A DNA stretch of 64,000 nucleotides from QHXW01 sp963768075 (GCA_963768075.1 CAVYHD010000022.1:62001-126000); one strand, 5' to 3'. Shown: positions 45,625-55,711, numbered from the stretch's first letter. Notes: generated by a model from the letters alone, not told the origin. A program made the numbers and translations.

Positions 45625-48089
45625 ATGACTGAGAACGGTTCAGAATCTCTTCCATTCGAACCTCCAGAGCAGGAAAATATTCGCCTCCGTGAGGAAAATG
45701 CTCGCCTGCGGCGGCTTCTGGCGGTTCACAGCATTCCGATTCCGCAACTTGCGCCAGAGAATCCGCCTCCAGCCAAAACCGTCGAGACGGCGCCACCGGT
45801 GGACAAGGAGGAGCGTGCCAGAAAGAGAATCGCGCTGTTTCGAAGCCTGTTTCGCGGGAGAGAAGATGTCTACGCACGGCGATGGGAGAATGACGACGGC
45901 CGGTCGCGGATATATGCCGGCGGCCGTGAAGGATTGGAAGGCTATCAACAAAAGCCGCCCGGAGGAGCGGAAGAAAGTCGACCAGAAGACACGGAAGTTC
46001 CTCCCAATGACCGACGCCGTCATCGAGAACCACCTCTTGGGCAAGGAGACCGTTGGCGTGTATCCGCTCCTGCCCGACGAAACGTGCTGGTTTCTCGCGG
46101 CAGACTTCGACAAGAAGACGTGGGAGTATGACTCCCAGGCTTTCCTTGAGACCTGCCAGGAGTTGAGTGTGCCCGCTGCCCTGGAGCGTTCTCGTTCCGG
46201 GAAGGGCGGCCACATTTGGATCTTCTTTGATCGTGCGCTGCCGGCGATTACCGCGCGCAAACTGGGATGCGTGATTCTCACGCGAACCATGGAGCGCAGG
46301 CATCAGCTCGGTCTCGATTCCTACGATCGCTTTTTCCCCAACCAGGACACGATGCCCAAGGGAGGGTTCGGGAACCTGATTGCGCTCCCCTTGCAGTTTG
46401 CGCCGCGCAAGTCGGGTAACAGCGTGTTCATTGACTCCGACTTCCACCCTTATCCCGACCAATGGCAGTTTCTTTCGACGATTCGACGAATGCCGGCCGA
46501 CGCCGCGGAGGAGATCGTTGCGGAAGCTCAGCGCAAAGGCGACCTGATCGGAGTCCGGATGAGCATCGCCGATGACGAGGGTGCACAGGACCCGTGGACT
46601 TTGCCGCCTTCCCGCAAGCGAAGGGAGCGGCCAATCGAAGGGCCGCTGCCAAAGAGTGTTCAGATCGTTCGCGCGAATCTTGTTTACGTGGAAAAGAAGG
46701 ATCTACCACCAGCCATGCTGAATCGGCTACTCCGGCTGGCAGCATTTCAGAACCCCGAGTTTTACAAGGCTCAGGCGATGCGGCTTTCGACGTACGACAA
46801 GCCGCGCGTGATCGCGTGCGGCCAGGAATTCGCCCAGCACATCGCGGTGCCTCGTGGATGTCTGACGGAGACGTTGGCTCTCCTTGAGGCGCACAAGATT
46901 CGGCCAGAAGTTCGCGACGAACGGTACTCAGGCACAGCGATTGAAGCGGAGTTCCAAGGTCAGCTTCGACCGTTCCAGGAGGAAGCGGTCGCGAAGATCA
47001 CTGCACATGACGAAGGTATCCTCTGTGCTCCGACCGCATTCGGGAAAACCGCCGTTGCGGCGTGGCTGATTGCGAAACGCAAGGTCAACACTCTGGTCGT
47101 CGTTCACCGGCAGCAGTTGCTCGATCAGTGGCAGGAGCGCCTGGGGATGTTCTTGGATCTGCCAGCCAAATCGATCGGGCACATCGGTGGAGGGAAAACG
47201 GAACGGACCGGGTGCGTGGACGTCGCCGTCATCCAAAGCCTGTATCGAAAAGACGAAGTGAAGGACTTCGTTGCTGAATACGGCCAGGTGATCGTCGACG
47301 AATGCCACCACATATCTGCTTTTACGTTCGAACAGGTGATGAGGCAGGTGAAGGCCAAATATGTTGTCGGCCTGACCGCAACGCCTACACGGAAAGACGG
47401 GCACCATCCGATCATTTACATGCAGTGTGGCCCCGTGCGGTTCAGCATGAGCGCCCGGACGATGACCGAAACGACGCCTTTCGAGCACAAGGTGACTCCC
47501 CGCCATACGGAGTTCCGGATGGCGCCCGACCTTACCGAGGTCACGATTCAGGACATCTACGCCGCGCTCGTCGATGATGCCTCGCGCAACGAGATGATCG
47601 CCAACGATATCGTAGCGCGCCATAGAATCGGGACGTTGCCCGCTGCTTCTGACCGGCCGGACAGAGCATCTTCAGTATTTCGCATCCAAACTTGCAGGTG
47701 TTGCCAAGCACGTCTTCGTTTTGAAGGGTGGCATGGGGAAGAAGCAGCGCCGGGCAACCGCGGCGGCGCTGGCATCAGTGCCGGAAGATGAATCGCGGGT
47801 TATTCTGGCGACGGGAAGCTACATCGGAGAAGGGTTCGACGACGCTCGCTTGGACACGCTATTCCTGGCCATGCCGATCTCCTGGAAGGGCACGTTGCAG
47901 CAGTATGTGGGCCGGTTGCATCGTCTCCACGACAACAAACGATTTGTGCAGGTCTACGATTATGTGGACAACTGCGTTCCGATGCTGGCCAGGATGTACG
48001 AGCGCAGGTTGAGGGGCTATGCCGCGATCGGCTATGTGATTGAGCAGGAAACTGTTCCACAGCGTTCCCCGACCGCTACACATCCGTAG
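45625..48089 (+). pseudogene. TOTE-type primase-helicase (AEP primase domain plus superfamily 2 helicase), two frameshifts as sequenced
   Basis: Starts at ATG 45625 with a coiled segment (ENIRLREENARLRRLL), then RIALFRSLFRGREDVYARRW. Frame change near 45908 leads into the archaeo-eukaryotic-primase-like domain of TOTE conflict systems: ETVGVYPLLPDETCWFLAAD, AALERSRSGKGGHIWIFF, SYDRFFPNQDTMPKGGFGN. The helicase follows: EGILCAPTAFGKTAVAAW (Walker A), QVIVDECHHISAFTFEQV (DECH), VVGLTATPTRKDGHHPII. A second break near 47607 leads to IGEGFDDARLDTLFLAMPIS and QYVGRLHRLHDNKRFVQVYD. Both breaks are +1. About 820 residues repaired. It directly follows the AbiE pair and probably belongs to the same defence block. 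Confidence 0.85.
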
Positions 48090-48267
48090 ATCGAGATCAC
48101 GTCGAGTCGCTGACCTGTCAACTCTACAACTCACAGTCCGCAGTGGACTGATACAATGCGGTGTGCCTGCGTACCATAGCCTTTGTCTTGACTTGCGGCA
48201 TTTCATGGAGACGCGCACCAAGGAACCGATCGAAGAAGAACACTCGGGCCGATAAAGCTTCCGAGAT

Positions 48268-48699
48268 TTACTGGTCCATTGCCGGTTTTCCGGGCTTCTT
48301 GAGCCGGAGCGGTTGGGTTGGGTCGAATTGAAACTTGTCTGGTGCCGCCTTCTTCGCGGCCTTCCGAGCTTTGAGGGCTTCAATTCTCCGTTGGACTTCG
48401 TCGTCCGCGGAGGACTTTCGAGCAGAAGGTACGATGGGCGCAGTTGGGACCGTTTTCATCGAACCGATGACAAGTCGCTTGGTTGACTTCCCCTTCACTC
48501 GCGATCGCGTTCGCACGAAATCATGAACCCCACTAGCGGTTACTTGAACCTGACACTTCTCACCAAGAATGTGAGCAATGTCACGGTACGTCCGACCTCG
48601 GCGCCGAAGTTCACTGACGAGTTCGCCGTAAGGTTCCAGGCGTGAGCGCGGCCGCTTGGAGGGCAGGCCATCGAGGATTTCCTTGAATTTTGCGTCCAT
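48268..48699 (-). CDS. Small predicted DNA-binding protein next to repeat array
   Basis: 143 residues from ATG 48699 (MDAKFKEILDGLPSKRPRSR). The frame opens 17 codons earlier, but that part runs into the repeat array. Residues LEPYGELVSELRRRGRTYRD and IAHILGEKCQVQV, then ASGVHDFVRTRSR look like a helix-turn-helix with recognition helix; the rest is basic (EALKARKAAKKAAPDKFQF). Similar short proteins occur on plasmids and conjugative elements. The 11-bp repeat array lies 51-100 bp upstream, suggesting self-control or an iteron-type initiator. Function unproven. Confidence 0.6.
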   Translation of the reverse strand: MDAKFKEILDGLPSKRPRSRLEPYGELVSELRRRGRTYRDIAHILGEKCQVQVTASGVHDFVRTRSRVKGKSTKRLVIGSMKTVPTAPIVPSARKSSADDEVQRRIEALKARKAAKKAAPDKFQFDPTQPLRLKKPGKPAMDQ

Positions 48700-48748
48700 G
48701 GCCAGGGGCAAGCCTGCCTTCAGTGTACCGCAAGAGCCACGAACAGTC

Positions 48749-48804
48749 ACTTGACGTTCACTTGATTAATACTTGACAGGAGCTTGACAGATACTTGATA
48801 GAAA
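48749..48804. repeat. Five direct repeats of CTTGA at exact 11-bp spacing (iteron- or operator-like)
   Basis: CTTGA begins at 48750, 48761, 48772, 48783 and 48794, spaced 11 bp each time. The units are CTTGACGTTCA, CTTGATTAATA, CTTGACAGGAG, CTTGACAGATA and CTTGATAGAAA; four are preceded by A. One helical turn per unit would put all sites on the same DNA face. The array precedes the small DNA-binding gene on the minus strand. Confidence 0.8.
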
Positions 48805-48827
48805 GCCCGGCGCGGAGGCCCGCGCAA

Positions 48828-48848
48828 CCCTAAGCCGAAAGCTTAGGG
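48828..48848. terminator. Perfect eight-base hairpin, possible terminator or binding site
   Basis: CCCTAAGC-CGAAA-GCTTAGGG is a perfect stem with a five-base loop. It lies 73 bp past the HNH stop (minus strand) and 24 bp from the repeat array. No T-run follows on either strand, so a role as intrinsic terminator is weak; a protein site is equally possible. Confidence 0.4.
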
Positions 48849-48920
48849 ATGGTGTCTTTCTACTGAGTTGCTTCGTGGGGGTGTTAGGAAAGCTGCTGGG
48901 CGCACACTTCTGTGCACTTT

Positions 48921-49325
48921 TTAATGCAGCGGGAATGCCTGCTCTTCCATGAGCACTTGCCGCACTGCAACGAAATCCGGATCATTGATGGCGAGCACGT
49001 GAATTGTGACGCGGCCCACGGGGGTTCTTCCGACGAGTTCTGCCCCTGCCCACGTGAAATGGTCGCTCCATCGGTCCTGGCGTGGGTGGAAAAGCCGGAC
49101 GAGTTCGCCGGTGACTGCATGGTGTCCGGCGATGTTCGGACCCTTATGCCGGTTACAGTGCAGGCAAGCCAAGGCAAGATTGTCGATGGTCGTGGCACCT
49201 CCATGCTGGCGCGCTATTATGTGGTCGACGTGAAACGGCAGGGGATAGACGGACCCCGGTAGGTGGCAGTATTCGCAACGGCTTTCGGCCCGCTGCCAGA
49301 CTTGCCGGACCACGTCCAGGTTCAC
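48921..49325 (-). CDS. HNH endonuclease
   Basis: 134 residues. RAESRCEYCHLPGSVYPLPF supplies the first CxxC, HVDHIIARQHGGATTIDNLA the His-Asp-His core, and LACLHCNRHKGPNIAG the second CxxC and final histidine region. A zinc-stabilised HNH (McrA-like) nuclease. Its start shares one base with the stop of the upstream 97-residue gene, so they form a unit. Confidence 0.93.
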   Translation of the reverse strand: MNLDVVRQVWQRAESRCEYCHLPGSVYPLPFHVDHIIARQHGGATTIDNLALACLHCNRHKGPNIAGHHAVTGELVRLFHPRQDRWSDHFTWAGAELVGRTPVGRVTIHVLAINDPDFVAVRQVLMEEQAFPLH

Positions 49326-49618
49326 TAATGAGATCCGTCGTGCGGCGTACGATGGAGAGCCACCCTGGCCCTGGATTGCATTACAGCAAGTAGGTTTCCA
49401 ACATGCAGGTAGCTGTCAAACTCCGTTTGTTCTTCGGTCGTCAGAGTACCGGCTTCCGAACGCTCCGCCAGTTGTTCCATCCGGTGCCGATCGCTTTCTG
49501 CAAACGCGATCGACAGCAAGTACTCGGCAACTTGCGGAGTAATCTCGTCTTTCTGGGCTTGTATCAATCGAGCCCAAATAGCCGCTTCCCGGGAAGGAGT
49601 TTGGAGCTGCGAACCCAT
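49325..49618 (-). CDS. Small conserved partner of HNH nuclease, unknown function
   Basis: 97 residues, mostly helical (AAIWARLIQAQKDEITPQVA, LAERSEAGTLTTEEQTEFDS, LHVGNLLAVMQSRARVAL). No known catalytic motif. It overlaps the HNH start by one base. I recognise the LTxEEQxEFDxY...LLAVxQSxAR pattern as one that recurs beside HNH genes in Planctomycetes and Acidobacteriota. A regulator or antitoxin of the nuclease is a guess. Confidence 0.7.
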   Translation of the reverse strand: MGSQLQTPSREAAIWARLIQAQKDEITPQVAEYLLSIAFAESDRHRMEQLAERSEAGTLTTEEQTEFDSYLHVGNLLAVMQSRARVALHRTPHDGSH

Positions 49619-49697
49619 GTCTTAGCCACCTCCAGTTTACTCCATGGGACAGGCTCTCGACCGCATTGCGGCGCCGCTTAAGACCTTCTCATGTTCA

Positions 49698-50036
49698 TCA
49701 TTCTGCTCGATCAGCCTTCTCCGCCTTGTGCACGTGAAGCTCTGTTATGCGCGCGCCCGTAGTGTTTGCAAACCGGTCTGATCGAGTTGGTTCCTTCATT
49801 CTCGTAACCTGTTGCGCTGCCAGATCCGAAAGTAAGGAGGCCAGACCACTGCCCTTTGCGACCACATCGTGGGTTGTGAATACGGCCCGCACTTCATCGT
49901 CGCCGCCTTCGGCGTACAGAAATTGATTCCAGGGCAGCACGATCACCTGCTTCAACAAGATCACTTCGAGACCAAGCACGCGCCCATCCAAGTTGGTGAT
50001 CCAGGGTTTGGTTTCACCTGCCAATGTCATACCCAC
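49698..50036 (-). CDS. Hypothetical protein downstream of relaxase
   Basis: 112 residues starting MGMTLAGETKPWITNLDGRV. The first 75 residues look like a compact beta/alpha fold (LGLEVILLKQVIVLPWNQFL, DDEVRAVFTTHDVVAKGSGL); the tail is polar. Overlaps the relaxase 3' end by 23 bases and so is co-transcribed. No family recognised. Confidence 0.55.
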   Translation of the reverse strand: MGMTLAGETKPWITNLDGRVLGLEVILLKQVIVLPWNQFLYAEGGDDEVRAVFTTHDVVAKGSGLASLLSDLAAQQVTRMKEPTRSDRFANTTGARITELHVHKAEKADRAE

Positions 50037-52853
50037 CTCGTTCGAGCCTTCGCTCGGTTTGGTACTCGCGAGCCGGAACCTTACGCGCCACCTCGTAATC
50101 CAGTTCTCGTGTCCGCACGACCCGGTGCTCCACCCGTTCGCATTGGATCGCCGCGTCGCGGGCTAGCCGGCGAGCCGCCGAAAGGCCGCGTAGTTCGCCT
50201 TGCTGGAAAGTCTGCCGTTGCACCTTGCGTGCCAACTCGGATGCAGATTGCCGAGCGCCGGAACGGGCAACAGACTCGCGAAGCAACTCCCGGTCGCTCG
50301 TCACCACCGTCACACTTTCCCGACCACGCGATGCAGCCACGTAGAACAGCTCTTTCCTCATGGCGTCACCGGAAATGACAACGGCGTCGACCGACTGGCC
50401 CTGGCTGCGATGAGCGGTGACTGCATAACCGTGATCGAAATGTCTGTAGGCTTCCGGCAGAACTCGTCCGTCCTGAAGCTGAATCCGCCCTTGGCCGTCG
50501 ACTCCGGAAACGGTGACCAGTTCGCCATTGGTCACACGGAGTCCCGCCTCGCGCCGGTTCGCGGTCAACAACAGCCGATCGTTCGGCGCGATCTCGATGT
50601 CACGCCGTTCGTAAACGTCGAAGCATTTGGCTTGCTTGGAAGTGAATTCGCGCTCCTCGCCCTTGGCATTGCGGGCGACGATCTTGTTGGCCCTGATACC
50701 GACAACTCGGAGCGTTTCATTCTTGGCGGCATTCTTCACCGCGCGATGAAACTCCAGGATCTGGCCCTCGTGAAAGTTGCGGGCGTCTCCCTTCTGAGCC
50801 GTGGTCCAGTTCAGTGGCACATTGCGTTCGAGAAGAACGCTCTGACCAAGCGCGCCGTCTTGAATGCGCTGTTTGCGGATGGCCGCGGTCACAATCCCGA
50901 TTTCCTCGTGTGTGGCACAAACCACGAGAACGCTGCGCTCTTGCCCGTGCGCGTTTGGTCGCGCCAGGGCCTCAGTATAAGCCCGTTGAACCGCCCTCGC
51001 TTTGTCCCGCCAGGCAACTTCGCGAATCGCGCCAATCTGTTCGAGTTTGAGGAAGCCCCGCTCCGGAGATCGGCGCAGTTCCTGGACGGCTTCGCGATAT
51101 TGCACTGCCGTTTGTCGCTGAACCTGGATAAGGGAGCAATTTTTTAGACGCGATTCCTTCTCCAGCACGCGCAAAGCATCGCAAGCTTCAACGCTTTGGA
51201 TTTGCCGGGTGTCACCGCTGAACACGATTCGGGCTGATTGCCGCTCGGCGAGCCTGAGCAGTTGAGCCATCTGGTTGCCAGAGACCATACCGGCTTCATC
51301 AACTATCACCACGCTACCCCGTAGTTCGCGCCGCGCCTGCTGATCCTGCAACAGCTTCTCCAGGCTCATGGCGGACACGAAGCCCACCTTTCGCAGCTCC
51401 TCAACGGCACTCATGGTCGGGGCGACAGCGATCACGCGCCGGCCGGCTTCTCTCAGACCGCGATGCAGTTCCTGGAGCGTGGCCGTCTTGCCGGTACCCG
51501 CGGCGCCGCGCAGGTTAACCGCTAGATCGCGGGAATCGAGCAGAAAGTGGATCACATTCTTTTGCTCCGGCCGAAGCCGGTCGGACACAATGAAATCGTC
51601 CTGGGCACCCAAGCGCTCAAAACGCCCAAGCCCTCGGTTGAGTCGCTCAACCATCTCCTGCTCGCGATCCAGGCTCTCCCGCGTGGCCACTTCCCGGCCG
51701 GCACGAAGAACAGTGCCCGCCGCCTCTTGCAGAGCCAAGTGGCCTTTCAGTTCTCCAAGGCCAACGCGACCCCGGCCGTAACGCAGAGCTTCGGCTAACA
51801 CCTCGTCAACTCGCGCCACCGAGACCCTTTCAAAGATGTGCTGCTGGGCGTACTCTAGGCAGGCAGCGGTGCTCCGCTGTTCGGTTTCCCGCATTCCTTG
51901 GCGGGCCAACGCCGCTTCTCGAAGTTGGGCAAGCTTCCTTTCGTTCTCACGAGTCAACCGCGCTGTCTGCCGCCTTCGCACCTCTTCAGTTGAGATTTCG
52001 ATCTGCTTGCCGGCTCGCGATTCCCGCACCAGGATCGCCACCTCGTTATCGGAGGGTTGGCGCCCGGTTTGTTGCACGAACTCCTCTATCGCCCGGTTGC
52101 GTTGTGCGCTTCGCTGGCTGAAGTCTTCGAGCAGCTTCTCCGAAATACCCCGGATTTCGAATCCCTGGTTCCGGCCTCGGCCATCGCGACGATCAAAGAT
52201 CTCATATCCCAATCGCCGCATCTCGCGTGCAAGCGCATTCCGGTAGACTTCGGTGAGGTAACGACGGCAGTCGTAGATTTCCGAAGCTTGCAGCGCTTTC
52301 CACCGGCCCTCGGTGCCGTCGTAAGTTAGGTTGGCGGCAACGGCATGAGTGTGGAGCTGGGGATCGAGTTCGCGGCTGGTGTCGTGCTGGTACACCGCCA
52401 ACACCATGTTGCCAGTCCTTCGGTCCTCGTTGGCTCCGTCTTGTCGCACGCGAGTCTGGGCGCAGGTTTCCAGCTCCTTCAGCGTCTCGTCCACTGCCCG
52501 GCGGTGTGCTTCCGTCAGCCGATCATCTTGTCCCAGGCTCGCCATGATCGAAACTGACTTGGGTGCTGAGAAGGTAAAGTCGTAGAGATTGCGTCCCGGC
52601 TCTGCGTGGTGCCGTCCGTCGCAGTACGGTCGGCGCTTTGGCGCTGCCGCAGAAATTCGCCGGTGCGTGGGTCACACCCCTGGCGCAGCGCCTCGAACTC
52701 CTCCGTCCGGACGCCGCCCGAGAGTCCAAGCAGTTCCGCTCCGCGGCCACGCCAAAGACCTAAGACGCGCTCACCTTCGGCGTAATAATCGCGCTGCTCC
52801 AGGTACCGGGCGGAATATCCTCTGCCATCCGACATGGCGCGGATCGTGAGCAT
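50014..52853 (-). pseudogene. MobF-family relaxase/helicase (TrwC/TraI type), one frameshift as sequenced
   Basis: Starts at ATG 52853 (MLTIRAMSDGRGYSARYLEQ, with the YY tyrosines in RDYYAEGE). A one-base loss near 52593 shifts frame; then RNLYDFTFSAPKSVSIMAS, the His triad in DPQLHTHAVAANLTYDG, and the helicase: VNLRGAAGTGKTATLQELHR (Walker A), VVIVDEAGMVSGNQMAQLLR (Walker B), GYAVTAHRSQGQSVDAVVI and YVAASRGRESVTVV. About 945 residues repaired. Nicks and unwinds the transferred strand of a mobilisable element. Upstream on the same strand are a membrane protein, a ParA-like ATPase and an RHH protein. Confidence 0.88.
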
Positions 52854-52863
52854 CGAGCCATCC

Positions 52864-53646
52864 CTAGTGTTTGACCCTCGGCTTGGCGGCAGGTGCAGTT
52901 TGCACGACAGGGGCGCGGTCAACCGGCTGCGCCGGCGCTTCAAACCAACGATACAGTGACAAACCCAAACCGATCCCGATCACGAGCGCCAGGCTCGTTA
53001 GCGCGTAAAGCGACCACCGGTATTCCCGACGAAAGATCGTTACCAATTCCTCAGCACCACGCCTCGCGCTCGCCACCGCACGAGAGCTGGTCCTCTCGAT
53101 ATCGTCGATCGCCTGCCGGGCTTCCTGGGCTGCACCGCGATACTGGTTGCCAAGCGCGGTTGCCGTGCGCCCGAACTCTGTTGTGACATTGTTCAGCTGC
53201 GTAGCGACAGCCGCAAGGCGGCTAGCTGTCTCCGGAATCGTCGATTGCACGAACTGCTGTCGCAAACTCTCGTTAATTGCTGCGGCGATTACCTCAGGGC
53301 TAATGCCGGTCGCGATACTTTCTGGAAGTTGATCGAGCCTCTGATCTAGCTGCCTTTGATAGGCTGCGCTGGATTCGATGGTCGTTTGAAGAGTTCCCAG
53401 TGCGTCCGCGAGAAGCTGTCGAAACTTTTCTCGCTCGGTCGTTATGTCACGCGGCACCTGGACCATAAGGATGTGCAGAAACATCATGGCGCGCAGAATA
53501 TGGAGCATTTCATCACTCGACTGCAGTGTCCGGCAGGGCCTCATCTCGCGATAGTATTTAGCACGAATCTCGACAGGCAGATCGTCGGCGATCAGGTCGA
53601 TCAGGTCCGGTTCGGGATAATCACTAACTTCGTCCGTCGCACTCAC
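52864..53646 (-). CDS. Membrane-anchored coiled-coil protein of the mobilisation operon
   Basis: 260 residues. A long helical middle (AALGTLQTTIESSAAYQRQL region, then RQAIDDIERTSSRAVASARR) precedes one membrane segment (LYALTSLALVIGIGLGLSLY, about residues 212-231) and a Pro/Ala tail. Resembles in layout the TraM/MobB-type accessory proteins that link relaxases to the membrane, but I see no sequence family. Start overlaps the ParA-like stop by four bases. Confidence 0.6.
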   Translation of the reverse strand: MSATDEVSDYPEPDLIDLIADDLPVEIRAKYYREMRPCRTLQSSDEMLHILRAMMFLHILMVQVPRDITTEREKFRQLLADALGTLQTTIESSAAYQRQLDQRLDQLPESIATGISPEVIAAAINESLRQQFVQSTIPETASRLAAVATQLNNVTTEFGRTATALGNQYRGAAQEARQAIDDIERTSSRAVASARRGAEELVTIFRREYRWSLYALTSLALVIGIGLGLSLYRWFEAPAQPVDRAPVVQTAPAAKPRVKH

Positions 53647-54449
53647 GGCAGCAGCAGCTCCTTCACGCGCCCAAACTCCGCGAACATACGCCGCCGATAA
53701 CTTTGCGCGCGCATGACGAGCGATGCTCGCTGCAACTCCGGAGCGGTCGTCGTTCTCGCGGCTACGTCGCCCAGCTTAACGCCATGGTTACGGGTGGCAT
53801 TTTCGAGATCGGGCAAGCGGTAATCCATATGAATGACCGCCGGCTGGAACACTGTTTGAAACTGCAAGGCCTGATCACTCTCGTGCCAATACGTGAAGTC
53901 GGCGTGATCCGTGGTGCTGTTCTCAACGATCAGGTACTCGACCCGATTCTGAAGTCGCGACGCCCAGGCGAGAACACTTTCCACGCTGGCCGGGTCCGCC
54001 GTGACGACACCGATAGCGGTGAACACGATTCCTGCATCGGACACATCGGGATACATCGTTTCGAACCAGTCGTAGGTGACTTGGCCTGCGCCCGCTCCCA
54101 TATCTGCAAGAATCACCGGTGGACCGTCTGAAAGTTGGTCGACGAAGGAGTCCAGTCCCGCAGGCGTGTGAATGTTGACCTTCGGCACGCCGCCACCGAA
54201 GAAATGCGTGAGCGATCCTCGCGCCTTGTTCTCTGTGTCGAGATCGAGGAGCTTCACAGGGATGTCATTGGCGGCGAACCACTCCGCCAACATCGTCATC
54301 AAGCTGGTTTTGCCGACGCCGCCCTTACCGCCCATGGACAGGATCACGCGCTTCTCGGCGGCAACCACAGCCCCCTTCATTTCGCCGTCGCTTGCTTGTT
54401 TCGCGCTGGCCATTTTCATCTCCAAAACTGTCTCCTCAAACATCCCCAT
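53643..54449 (-). CDS. ParA/MinD-like P-loop ATPase
   Basis: 268 residues. Deviant Walker A VILSMGGKGGVGKTSLMTML (KGGVGKTS) with signature lysine, Walker A' LLDLDTENKARGSLTHFF, and Walker B VILADMGAGAGQVTYDWF. Found in partition and conjugation loci (VirC1/ParA group). It overlaps the upstream RHH gene by 14 bases and the downstream coiled-coil gene by four, showing one operon. Likely positions the element or its transfer complex. Confidence 0.87.
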   Translation of the reverse strand: MGMFEETVLEMKMASAKQASDGEMKGAVVAAEKRVILSMGGKGGVGKTSLMTMLAEWFAANDIPVKLLDLDTENKARGSLTHFFGGGVPKVNIHTPAGLDSFVDQLSDGPPVILADMGAGAGQVTYDWFETMYPDVSDAGIVFTAIGVVTADPASVESVLAWASRLQNRVEYLIVENSTTDHADFTYWHESDQALQFQTVFQPAVIHMDYRLPDLENATRNHGVKLGDVAARTTTAPELQRASLVMRAQSYRRRMFAEFGRVKELLLP

Positions 54450-55569
54450 ACGCGAGTGCCAGTTCGTTCAGTGTCTGCTTTATCTCAGGCAAACCCATCA
54501 CCTGGTCCAGTGCGATTCGCAGCGCGTCCCACTGCTTCTCGCTGAATTCGATCTGCACACCTTTACCGAACTCTCGAAAGGAAAACGTAAACATCGGTGG
54601 CTCCCCGGTAGCCGAAACATTTGTCTCCGCGAAGAAATATTGGCCATCCCATGTGTCTCCGAGAGCCATTGCTGTCAGCATGCTCTGAAATTCACGAATT
54701 TGTGGAAAAGGTCCCAACGGATACAAGACCCTGTTCGATTTGAGAGCGAGCAAAATATTTAATTCACCCTCGTCGTTTACGGAGCTTGTCACTGTGACGT
54801 CGTCCAGTTCTACTGGTGGTACAACGGGAGGAAAAGCTCCGAGAGGTGCCCGAGGATTGCGCTTCTGGCGGATGGGTCTGTGTTCTACCAGCCAGTGCCC
54901 GCGGGCGGCAACGCGATAGAGAATAGGAAGAAATGGCCGGAGTGCGCGATTGAGACTGTCCATACTTTCGACCTGCTCGTCGCGCAGCGCTACGTAGATG
55001 GTTCGTCCGACGAACGAGTTTCGCGCGGCGCCAGTATCGCGATCCTGAATCATCCGCCGCACAACGGCCGGTAAGATCTCCGAAGCTTGGGGGCCGGCCG
55101 TCAGAACTCTATGATCTCCCCATCCCGACAGGTTGCTCACGTAGAAGTAATCAAGTTCTAGAGCGGGATGACGCCGCAGTTCGCGAATTGCCAGCAGCGC
55201 TTCAAGCAATTGCGCGAAAGACTGGCTGCTTGGGAATTCGGGATCGGACGAGAGATGATCGCATCCGCTTTGGACATAATGGCCGAGTACGATCCATTCG
55301 GCACGTGTCAGCGGCTGATCGTCCTCCCACTTTTTGCGAATCGCGAACAGGGCAGCCGTCGGATCTGCGAGCAGGTCGACGGTTTCCAGGCGGTCGTCCA
55401 GACGGCTGTCGATGGCGGTTTCGAGCAGCACCTTGGCCACGTCGGATATCGAGACGTTGGAACCGCGAGAATCGGAGAACTGCTTGCGCGCACGTTCGAG
55501 GAAGGCGCGAACCTCCTCGGAGACGCGAATGGACAATGTCTGCTGTTGCGATTTACGGTCTTTAAGCAC
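54436..55569 (-). CDS. Ribbon-helix-helix protein with large C-terminal domain, mobilisation operon
   Basis: 377 residues. The N-terminus (QQTLSIRVSEEVRAFLERAR, SISDVAKVLLETAIDSRLDD) is a ribbon-helix-helix DNA-binding unit. The remaining 300 residues (KWEDDQPLTRAEWIVLGHYV, VVRRMIQDRDTGAARNSFVG, MFTFSFREFGKGVQIEFSEK) match nothing I know. First gene of the four-gene operon with the ParA-like ATPase and MobF relaxase. It could bind the origin of transfer or autoregulate. Confidence 0.65.
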   Translation of the reverse strand: MLKDRKSQQQTLSIRVSEEVRAFLERARKQFSDSRGSNVSISDVAKVLLETAIDSRLDDRLETVDLLADPTAALFAIRKKWEDDQPLTRAEWIVLGHYVQSGCDHLSSDPEFPSSQSFAQLLEALLAIRELRRHPALELDYFYVSNLSGWGDHRVLTAGPQASEILPAVVRRMIQDRDTGAARNSFVGRTIYVALRDEQVESMDSLNRALRPFLPILYRVAARGHWLVEHRPIRQKRNPRAPLGAFPPVVPPVELDDVTVTSSVNDEGELNILLALKSNRVLYPLGPFPQIREFQSMLTAMALGDTWDGQYFFAETNVSATGEPPMFTFSFREFGKGVQIEFSEKQWDALRIALDQVMGLPEIKQTLNELALAYGDV

Positions 55570-55711
55570 GGTTGGGTTGATTGTGGCATGCCATTACGGA
55601 TTTTGCAAGAGGGTATTGACATACGTATCGATACATTTTAAACTTGCTGATGCTCGACTTTAATCGGTCGAGCTATGGGCGCAATCCAAAACTGGACGAA
55701 TGGGGGGAACC

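Noticed and set aside
48749..48804. Repeat array as a CRISPR
   Set aside because: Units are 11 bp with a five-base conserved core and no spacers or cas genes; better read as iterons or operators.
50200..51147. Plus-strand ORF of 315 residues opposite the relaxase
   Set aside because: Antisense to the MobF helicase domain; composition is a mirror of that gene and shows no motif.
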